Assembly (NCBI GenBank): GCA_019918135.1
Contig: WBZZ01004755.1
Coordinates: forward strand, 7,501 to 71,500
DNA from: Paulinella micropora
Taxonomy: Eukaryota > Cercozoa > Imbricatea > Euglyphida > Paulinellidae
Direction: 5' to 3'
DNA length: 64,000 nt
Position numbers and translations under genes: made by a program. A model generated the notes under the pieces. The model was given only the letters and a program-made list of their open reading frames with translations, was not told the DNA's origin and searched no databases. Every line of letters starts with the position of its first letter. Within the stretch, counting starts at the first letter, position 1. Of this stretch, positions 57,573 to 64,000 are shown in pieces.

Positions 57573-58682
57573 ATGCACCAGTGCCCCCACTGTCGCACCG
57601 TCTATGGCCAGGACCAGCACGGCGTGCTGTGGGTAGCGGAACAGGTCGGCCAAGGCGAAAAAAGGCTGGAGCCAACGGCTTCGTGCAGGCCAACAGAGTG
57701 CCAGGCGCTAGGCCACCAGTGGTGGGAGAAATTCCTCACCTGCTGCTTGCTCGACCTTTTGGGCGGGCCCGCCACGCTGGACCAGAGTGCGTGGACTTAC
57801 CAAAAGGTGGGGGCTCTGATCGTCGATCTGTTCTGGATGCCCGACGACTACTCGTCCGTTGTGCGGGACATTTGCACAGCCAAAAAAGTGCCGGACCCGC
57901 AAGGCCAAAGAGAGTGGAACAGGGACGGCCCGGAAGCCCGCTTCAAGCTGCTGCTGTCATTCTTGCGCCATTGGGTTCGCAGTGACCGAGAATACGTGCA
58001 ACACGTCGTAAGTCTGCCGGGAAAGGCCGGCGGCCTCGAGAAGCTGGAGTACCTCCTGAAGGTGGCTGAGGCCAAGGGCTTCCACTTCCCCAACGCAGAG
58101 ATGAGAGTGCCCATCACTCTGCTGGATTGCCTGAGCAAAGGTATCAAGGGCGGGCCCAGCGTCTGGGTACTGTGCGCACAGCGCGAGGGCGACGTGCTTA
58201 TCGCAATGTCGGCGAGCGCCATGCCCGTCGTGCAGGGCCAAGCGCGCTACCAATACCACACGGGCGTACACAAGCCTAGGCCGCGGCGCACCCCTCCCCA
58301 CTCCAGCCTCTCGCTGCCCCTCCAAAAGTTCGCGGCCGCCGCGCTGGACCTGTGCTGGGGCCCGGCGCAACGTTACGTGATTGCCAGCCCAGTGCCAGCC
58401 ATGTGGAAAAGTATAGAAAAAGGAGGGCTGCAAAGGGGTACTGATTACATTGTGCTCGGCCCCAACAGCGGGGGTACACTAGCAATCAAGTGGCAGGGCC
58501 CGGACAGTTGCTACCTGCGGCTGGGCGCAAATCACTGTATTTCCGCGACCTCTGCTTGGTTTGTCTCCAGCAACCAGGCGCTGAAAAACAAGGCACTGCA
58601 CTATAGCTGCCAGGGAAAGGAGCGCTGCGAGACCTGCCAAGGGCCCGTCAAGATCCACGTGCTAAAAAAACAGGACTCGTAG
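57573..58682 (+). CDS. Hypothetical protein with terminal Cys pairs, 369 aa
   Basis: The ATG at 57573 gives MHQCPHCRTVYGQDQHGV, a C-x2-C pair near the start; a matching set, CQGKERCETCQGP, lies near the C-terminus, so each end may hold a small zinc site or the two may join. The body is mixed: WWEKFLTCCLLDLLGG, LLLSFLRHWVRSDREYVQHV, VRVPI-type strand MRVPITLLDCLSKGIK, VWVLCAQREGDVLIAMSASA. Frame intact, preceded by TTAATAAAAAAAGGG. No family recognised. Confidence 0.75.
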   Translation: MHQCPHCRTVYGQDQHGVLWVAEQVGQGEKRLEPTASCRPTECQALGHQWWEKFLTCCLLDLLGGPATLDQSAWTYQKVGALIVDLFWMPDDYSSVVRDICTAKKVPDPQGQREWNRDGPEARFKLLLSFLRHWVRSDREYVQHVVSLPGKAGGLEKLEYLLKVAEAKGFHFPNAEMRVPITLLDCLSKGIKGGPSVWVLCAQREGDVLIAMSASAMPVVQGQARYQYHTGVHKPRPRRTPPHSSLSLPLQKFAAAALDLCWGPAQRYVIASPVPAMWKSIEKGGLQRGTDYIVLGPNSGGTLAIKWQGPDSCYLRLGANHCISATSAWFVSSNQALKNKALHYSCQGKERCETCQGPVKIHVLKKQDS

Positions 58683-58706
58683 CTTCTTTTTTTTTACGGC
58701 CGGCTC

Positions 58707-58812
58707 TCTCCCCCCCCCCCCCCCGTCTCCTGTCTTTCTCGCCATTTTTCTCCCCGCCGGTGCTCCCCCCCGTCTCCTGTCTCTCTCGCCATTTTCTCCC
58801 GCCGGTTGCCCC
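58707..58812. repeat. 47-bp tandem repeat, two copies
   Basis: GTCTCCTGTCTTTCTCGCCA and the following TTTTTCTCCCCGCCGGTGCT start at 58725 and recur, slightly changed, at 58772. The array is the spacer just upstream of the small membrane protein gene and ends 20 bp before its ATG, so the second copy probably overlaps its promoter. Confidence 0.85.
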
Positions 58813-58830
58813 AGTCTGTTACACACAAAC

Positions 58831-59265
58831 ATGAGACTTTCTTGTCGCCTCCTCTCCCGCCCTCTTGTCGCTCCAACCACCAGCACAAGGCCGCTCGGGC
58901 CGTTCTTGGTTGGCGTCGGCGCTGCCTTGTGCTGGTTGTTGCTCTTCTTCGTGCTGCTGCCGCGCACAGTCCAACGCTATAAACCGTGCAGCCTGCGCGC
59001 CCGGTTGTGCAGGGCCCCACGCCGGCGCGGCATGTGTTGGCTGCCCGCGAGGGGCTCGGCTGAGGCGGGCTTTTTCTGGTGCCATCTGCATCACTGGCTC
59101 CTGTACGTCGGTCTGGGTACGGCCTTATACCTGGCGGACTGGCCGTCCTGGCTGCGCTGGGGCGGCCTGGGCTTTTCCGCTGCCCTCGTCGTCCAGGGCC
59201 TCTGCTACCAGGACCGCTGCCGCTTCTGCTATGTGCTGCCCCAGCCCAACAGTTCGGACGTGTAA
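58831..59265 (+). CDS. Small membrane protein, 144 aa, three helices
   Basis: The ATG at 58831 follows ACACACAAAC. Hydrophobic helices: FLVGVGAALCWLLLFFVLLP (about 26-45), HHWLLYVGLGTALYLADW (about 88-105) and WLRWGGLGFSAALVVQGLC (about 109-127). A basic Cys-containing loop (PCSLRARLCRAPRRRGMCWL) lies between the first two. The tail has DRCRFCYVLP. No family recognised; the Arg-rich loop favours a cytoplasmic position of that segment. Confidence 0.7.
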   Translation: MRLSCRLLSRPLVAPTTSTRPLGPFLVGVGAALCWLLLFFVLLPRTVQRYKPCSLRARLCRAPRRRGMCWLPARGSAEAGFFWCHLHHWLLYVGLGTALYLADWPSWLRWGGLGFSAALVVQGLCYQDRCRFCYVLPQPNSSDV

Positions 59266-59605
59266 CAGCCACATCTCTCTCTACATTCCCCTCCTAACCC
59301 CGCGCCCGCACGGCCCAGCAAGCTTGAAAGGAAAAAATACCAGTTTCGTCAAATATTCTTTTAATTAAAAAAAAACTTTCTTCAGACACCTCAAATTTAG
59401 GCAGGTGCTCTTTTTTTGGGCCGCCAAAGCGCAGCGAAACAACTGTTTGTTTTTTGTGAACGGCGCGTCGGCCTGATATATCTTGGTTGCTCGCGCGCGC
59501 CGATCGTATCCGGCCAGCAGGCAACAAGCGTTACGACGAAAAATCCTGCTCTGCTTTTTTTGTCGTAATGATAGCCAAGAAAAAAAAAAGATTTTGACAG
59601 CGGAA

Positions 59606-61057
59606 CTACCTAGGCTGCTGGCAGGACTGACATCCGCGGCCCCCCCCCTCTCCCCTTGTGCAGGGCCCCGCCTTCTCCCCCCCCCGGGTGGTTTCATAAT
59701 AAATAAGATGTACCTCCGGTCTTTTGGCCCGAAAGTCTTGTATCTCCTGTAGCGGGATATTCCCCAACCCAAGATGAAGCTTCCGCAGCGGCCCACATTG
59801 CTGCAAGCCCGCCATGGTAGTGATGTTTTTGCACAGATAGATTTCGAGCTCTCGCAGAAAGCGGCAGTTCCGCAGTCCGGCTATACCGTGTAGGCCCGAG
59901 CATTTCTCGAGAGTTAATTTAGAGAGGACGGGGAAGGTGCTTAGGACACTGACGTCCGTGAGCTGCGGGCACTCCACCAGCTGCAGTGTGCTCAGCTTGG
60001 GGCAGCCTGTCAGCGAGAGTAGGTCCTCGCTAGCGAGATTGCAATTTCACAGCTTCAGCTCGACTAATGCCGGAAACCTTAACAAATTTCGGAAGGACTC
60101 GCGGGTGCAGCCCGTGAGCGTAACCCTGAGGGTCTCGAGCGGAAGTGCGGACAGTACCCCGAGGTTCGTGCCCGTGATGCCTGTGCTGCAGTCTAGTAGG
60201 TCTAAATGTCGCAGTGTTTTGATAGCCGCTACGAGCTCCAAGCCAGACTCTGGTAGATCCCAAATGCTCAGGCTCTCCAAATGTTTGAGCGTGGCAAAAG
60301 CAGCGCGAGCTCCTTCATCGGTAAGATAATGTTTTTTGCGCAGGTTCAGCTCCTTTAGTTGCAGGTTCTGGAGTCCCAGGCTAGTGATTCGCGGACATTC
60401 TTCCAAGTCTAACCGTCGTAGCTCTGTTAAGAATGACAGCGCCGAGCCCGTCAGGTTGACGCAGCTCGACAAAACCAGTCGTTGCAACCCTGTAAACCTC
60501 GGCAGTGCCACCCGCAGTTCACCGTCAAAAATTGCACTGCTTTCGAGGCGCAGCACAGCAACGAGGTCTGCGCTCGGCAGCTGCTGCAGACACGGGTTTA
60601 TGTTGGCGTTCTTGACCATGTTCAAGCTGTGGATAACAGAGAACGCCCGCAGGATCTGTGGCCACGTGGGGCCAAAGACCGCTAACTCTTTCACCTCTAC
60701 CTTTTTGACCAGCGGCACTAGTTTCTCTTGGCTGCGAGCGCTAAGCCAACATATGCTAAGACTCTGCAGCGGCCGCCCCGTCGTTCGGCAAACGGGGCCA
60801 AATACCGACAGTATTTGTCGGTGCGCGACCAGATATGTTTTGAACTCGGGCTGCTGGAAACCCACCCAAAAATCAGCCGAGGTGACCACCGCCCAGAAAT
60901 CTGTGCACACGAGTTGCCAAGCAGCGGCCTCGTCGGCATCCGCTAGGTCCCTGACAATTGGCCAAACGTCCAGAGGCAAAAGCCACGGAACTGCGTGCAG
61001 ATGTTGTGTCTTCTGGCGTTTGGCGACGTTTTCCCCCGAGTTTTGCGAAGACGACAT
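59606..61057 (-). pseudogene. F-box/LRR protein gene, about one break
   Basis: Starts MSSSQNSGENVAKRQKTQHL (ATG 61057), then the F-box WLLPLDVWPIVRDLADADEA, AAWQLVCTDFWAVVTSADFW. LRR units: LQSLSICWLSARSQEKLV, VKELAVFGPTWPQIL, LVAVLRLESSAIFDGEL, LQRLVLSSCVNLTGSALSFL, LRRLDLEECPRITSLGLQNL, LKELNLRKKHYLTDEGARAA, LESLSIWDLPESGLELVA, LRHLDLLDCSTGITGTNLGV, LETLRVTLTGCTRESFRNLL, LSTLQLVECPQLTDVSVLS, LSKLTLEKCSGLHGIAGL, LRELEIYLCKNITTMAGLQ. Close paralogue of the gene at 43802-45259 (both read LLPLDVWP-VRDLA). About one break. The longest LRR array in the window. Confidence 0.88.
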
Positions 61058-61233
61058 ACTCTTTCTGGCTAGGCAAGAAGGAAGCTGGACGTAAACGGAA
61101 AAAAAGGAATCGGCTAAAAGAAATTTTTCCACTCTTCTTTCTTTGTTTTAAATATCTTTGGCCATTACAAAAAAGGCGGGGGGGGGGGGCTCTGGCATCC
61201 CCAACCACACACGATTCTAGGCAGGCGGGGAAA

Positions 61234-61870
61234 ATGCTTTATTTTGTGAAATTTGGTAATCTTATTTTAAAAACGCAGCACAAAAAAAAAGGACATGTTC
61301 CGAAAAAGAACAAGGTTTATTGCATTCAACAGGCCGCCAAAAAAGAGTGGCTCAAAGATTTTTTGTTTAGCCTGAAGAAGCAGCTTCTGCCTTCTGTGCA
61401 GCAGCTTAATCCTGCGATTTTCAGTGACTGGCCACAGGAGGATACAAACGCGGTAAACGATTTTCTTGGCACGTACAAGCTAGCCAGAGAGAAATACCAT
61501 TCACTGGACCCAAAAAGCATTCCTGACTATTCTACGCAGCAGTCTTTCGCCAATAAAAGGGTGTAGAATGTGGGTTGCGCACAAGAGCGGCCGTTGGTTC
61601 GCGATCTTCACCGTCCAAGATTTAGGCACTGATGCGCCACACGCAGTAGTAGAGTACGTTCCGGCGCAAACGAAGCTAATTGGTTTGACCAGGAGATTAA
61701 GAAGACCATCACGGATTTTGCCCAAAAAAATACCAGCTACCTCGACAACAGAATTTGCCCAACGATTTTGTGCAGCTAAGTGCCGCGAAAAACGAACAGC
61801 GCAGAATTCTGGAGGCACGGGTGTCGCAACGGAGGAAATGAGAAAAAACATTCTAAATAAAGTTTCTTAA
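61234..61870 (+). pseudogene. Hypothetical AT-richer gene, disrupted
   Basis: Starts MLYFVKFGNLILKTQHKKKG, continues IQQAAKKEWLKDFLFSLKKQ, LPSVQQLNPAIFSDWPQEDT, LGTYKLAREKYHSLDPKS, then further coding-like stretches (SGRWFAIFTVQDLGTDAPHA and NWFDQEIKKTITDFAQKNTS) in other phases. About two breaks. Composition and codon use resemble the orphan gene at 36776-38004 and not the GC-rich neighbours. AATAAA lies near 61855 as a possible transcript end. No family recognised. Confidence 0.5.
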
Positions 61871-62038
61871 ATTTACAACAACAAGATTTATTAAAAGAAA
61901 AAGCTCGTAATTTTCTTACAGTGCTGCCGGCCCGCCGCGTGTCTAGATTTGGACACCAACAAGAAAAAGACTTTTTTAAACACCAGACAAAAGAAACACG
62001 CCGGCTCTGTTTTCCTCCACAATTCGCGCGCGCCACGT

Positions 62039-64000
62039 TTACGCTTCTTCGAGGCCGGGCTCGCCGCCCGGCTCGACGGCGGCGGGCGGCACGGACGACG
62101 GACGACAGAGGCCCAGCGCAAACAGCTCCGCGCTGCCCTCCTGGTTGCACGCGGTCAGCTCCACTGGCTCCAGCTTCTTCCAGTACACAGGAGCCGACAA
62201 CAACGAGATCTCCACGCTGCGCTTTTCTTGCAGCGCTTGTACTAGCCGCTTGCAGTGGTCGAATCGGCAGATGGTGCACGGACCGGAAGTTTGTTCCCTG
62301 GCTTCCAGCTTTTCGGCGGCGCTGCGGACCGTTTGCACCGGGTACACACAGAACAAGCTCTGGTCACGCTGCAGGTACGTCGTCACCGTCCGCTGGCCGG
62401 AGGCCCTGCGCCACTTGCCGGGCAGCGCACCCTTGAGCTTGCCCTCGGCCCCGCGCAGCTGGAAACCCAGCTCGTTCGGGTACAAGCTCGCGTAACACGT
62501 CATCGGGCTGTGGGGCACCGTAGTCGCGATAACCGTCGCCGCTTCCCGCGGGCCGCCGACGCGCTGCCCACACACCTTGGCGGTTGGCTGCGCGTGTTGT
62601 GCCAGTAACTGCCGCACGCTGCCCGCCACTTCGGCCAGCAGCGGCGCACCTATACAAACTACCTGGCTCCAGCGCCACAGCGCGTCCGCGATGTAGTTCA
62701 CCGGGCTGCTCTCGCTGTAGCGGCCGTCCTGTGGGTAGAAGGTAGCCGGCGCCACGGCAAGTGGCAGGTACAGCTGCCCGCTGCCCTTGTCCCGCAGGAG
62801 CCGCAAATGGCACTCATCGACTTCCGACAAGGACCCGTACTCGGGCGATACGGCGCGGTAGAAATGCGGCTTCTTGCTCGTTCGGTGCAGGCCCGGCAGC
62901 AGCGGGTACGCGGTCAGGCCCGGGATTCTAGGCCCGTTCGCACCCTGCAACAAAAAAGCGTCGCGTGCACGAGTCTGCGGCGCTACCAGCACGGGGCACA
63001 GGGCTACGGTCAGCGCCAGCAGCGCCAGCGAAAAAAAGTCCAGGACCGCGCTGTTAATTTGGACCGTAGCCCACAGCCGCGCGTACTGGTACAGCACCGC
63101 CAGCCAGCGCTGGCGCGCTATTGCCGGCAGCCCCGCGTCGATAATCTGGTGGTGCAGCGCTGCTATTGGTTCCAGCAGCACGCCGAGGATGTTGCGGCGT
63201 TGGAGGCCGTGGCTGCTGACGGTAGCCTCCAACGCCGCCGCGGCCGCCTGCAGGCACACCGAGACCACGTACAGGGCCGAGTACACGGCGTGGCACTTCT
63301 GCACGCTTTCACGCGCTGTTGCCGGCAGCTCGCCCGACAACTGCGGGAGCGCCACGGTCGTTTGTACGTCCTGCACCAGGCGCCGCAGCTGGCCCAAACT
63401 CTTACAGCTCAACAGCCCCTGGATGACGTGCTCGAAGCGTTGGTAGCGCGCCCGCGAGCCCTTGACTACCAAATGCGCAACAGCGGTTGCTGCGCCCTTG
63501 TGCGTCTTCTTCTTCTTCTTCTTCGGCGGTTCTTTAGCTTCTTCTTTTTCTTCTGCTTCTGCGGGCCCCGCCGTCGGCTCCGCCGTCACGACGAATGGCT
63601 CTAGCCATCGGTCTAGCTCCCGCAACTCCCGGCACAGGCGCGGGTACACGTCCAGGAAGGCCAAGAGATTTAACAACAGCGGGTCCCCCTCGCTGATCTC
63701 GTGGTCGGGCTCCATCGTGTGGTTGCGCTGCAGGCCTAGCACCAGCTGGTTGTACTCCCGGCCGTACTCGGAGTTTACATAGTGCAGCGCTTCTAGCACC
63801 AGCACCAGTTTCTGCAAGAACTTGTGGAAGTCGCAGTGGTGGCTCACGACCGAAATTTCGTAGGCACGCAACCTAGCTAGCACACGCGCCAGTGACTGGG
63901 CCTCCCCGAACACTTCCTTCTCATCCTGTTGCGCGAGCCACTGCTGGAACTCGGGCTTCTCTTGCAGCCGTTGCAGCAGCTCGTACGCCCCGGTTTGCCA
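62039..64000 (-). CDS. Large protein sharing a C-terminal domain with an F-box/LRR protein; 5' end beyond window
   Basis: The frame is open to the right edge, so only the C-terminal 650 residues are seen. Order: helical N-terminal part (GAYELLQRLQEKPEFQQWLA), a Lys/Glu-rich linker (EEAKEPPKKKKKKTHKGAAT), long helices with one strongly hydrophobic segment (FFSLALLALTVALCPVLVA), a middle domain (RDAFLLQGANGPRIPGLTAY, GQLYLPLAVAPATFYPQDGR), and a final domain GFQLRGAEGKLKGALPGKWR ... CTICRFDHCKRLVQALQEKR ... EGSAELFALGLCRP. That final domain aligns with the end of the F-box/LRR protein at 43802-45259 (KGALPGSWKR ... LFALSVHLGP). Family unknown. Intact within the window; stop TAA at 62039. Confidence 0.7.
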   Translation of the reverse strand, partial: WQTGAYELLQRLQEKPEFQQWLAQQDEKEVFGEAQSLARVLARLRAYEISVVSHHCDFHKFLQKLVLVLEALHYVNSEYGREYNQLVLGLQRNHTMEPDHEISEGDPLLLNLLAFLDVYPRLCRELRELDRWLEPFVVTAEPTAGPAEAEEKEEAKEPPKKKKKKTHKGAATAVAHLVVKGSRARYQRFEHVIQGLLSCKSLGQLRRLVQDVQTTVALPQLSGELPATARESVQKCHAVYSALYVVSVCLQAAAAALEATVSSHGLQRRNILGVLLEPIAALHHQIIDAGLPAIARQRWLAVLYQYARLWATVQINSAVLDFFSLALLALTVALCPVLVAPQTRARDAFLLQGANGPRIPGLTAYPLLPGLHRTSKKPHFYRAVSPEYGSLSEVDECHLRLLRDKGSGQLYLPLAVAPATFYPQDGRYSESSPVNYIADALWRWSQVVCIGAPLLAEVAGSVRQLLAQHAQPTAKVCGQRVGGPREAATVIATTVPHSPMTCYASLYPNELGFQLRGAEGKLKGALPGKWRRASGQRTVTTYLQRDQSLFCVYPVQTVRSAAEKLEAREQTSGPCTICRFDHCKRLVQALQEKRSVEISLLSAPVYWKKLEPVELTACNQEGSAELFALGLCRPSSVPPAAVEPGGEPGLEEA

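Noticed and set aside
57124-57636. Plus-strand frame of 170 codons
   Set aside because: Runs through two long C-runs read as proline; the minus strand has short but more protein-like sequence there.
62807-63604. 265-codon plus-strand frame
   Set aside because: Shadow of the large minus-strand gene; Arg/Gln-rich and without recognisable features.
1-64000. tRNA or rRNA genes
   Set aside because: No cloverleaf with T-loop GTTCRANNC and matching acceptor stem, and no rRNA-like conserved stretch, was found by eye.
1-64000. Capsid, packaging ATPase or family-B DNA polymerase of a giant virus or Polinton
   Set aside because: None of the proteins shows the double-jelly-roll, A32-like Walker or polymerase motifs, so the viral reading rests on other genes.

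Overview
The window reads as a compact, mostly intronless, GC-rich gene landscape (genes on both strands every 1-2 kb) joined to an AT-richer, retroelement-bearing left end. The content of the GC-rich part is what one expects of a large nucleocytoplasmic DNA virus (Nucleocytoviricota), or of a stretch of such a virus lodged in the chromosome of a unicellular eukaryote: a divergent RNA polymerase RPB3-like subunit, a heliorhodopsin, a UL5/RecD-like SF1 helicase, the tail of a Fanzor/TnpB-type gene, a zinc-finger/nuclease fusion, a duplicated CoiA-like nuclease, and a large set of ubiquitin-ligase adaptor types (at least seven F-box/LRR-like genes, Kelch, NHL, BTB and RING). No capsid, DNA polymerase or packaging ATPase lies in the window, so the viral reading is inference. 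Several genes have disrupted frames; because they may belong to an old virus copy I give only approximate numbers of breaks.

Layout. 1-8.2 kb: a Ty3/gypsy LTR retroelement on the minus strand with an AT-rich flank. 8.3-12 kb: a C2H2/nuclease gene whose 5' end is cut by a fragment of a second gypsy element, then AT-rich sequence. 12-16 kb: hairpin repeat A, a small LRR-like gene, a hypothetical gene, a CA-rich and 25-bp repeat block, and the Fanzor/TnpB-like remnant. 16-25.7 kb: Kelch protein, a polytopic membrane protein facing a heliorhodopsin, an F-box/LRR gene, a kinase-like protein, a RING protein. 26-33.7 kb: hypothetical gene, RPB3-like gene with a downstream Ser/Pro-coding repeat, F-box/LRR gene, hairpin array B, NHL gene. 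34-41.7 kb: SF1 helicase, an AT-richer orphan gene, an F-box/LRR gene, an ankyrin gene with internal 76-residue repeats. 42.5-43.7 kb: a CA/TG-rich block with period-25 palindromes. 43.8-64 kb: F-box/LRR genes, small hypothetical genes, a signal-peptide membrane protein, a duplicated nuclease, BTB, and a large protein running off the right edge.

How the parts fit. The recurring theme is substrate recruitment to ubiquitin ligases: F-box/LRR, BTB, Kelch, NHL and RING proteins all expanded or shuffled within 50 kb, including one N-terminal module attached to two different beta-propellers and one C-terminal domain shared by an F-box/LRR protein and a large unrelated protein. Intergenic spaces are unusually structured: long G/C homopolymers, a hairpin family of about 275 bp, and three separate tandem arrays of 25-bp units, each unit carrying a small palindrome. 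Several start codons sit directly after an A-run (AAAAAATG), a possible promoter or leader signature.
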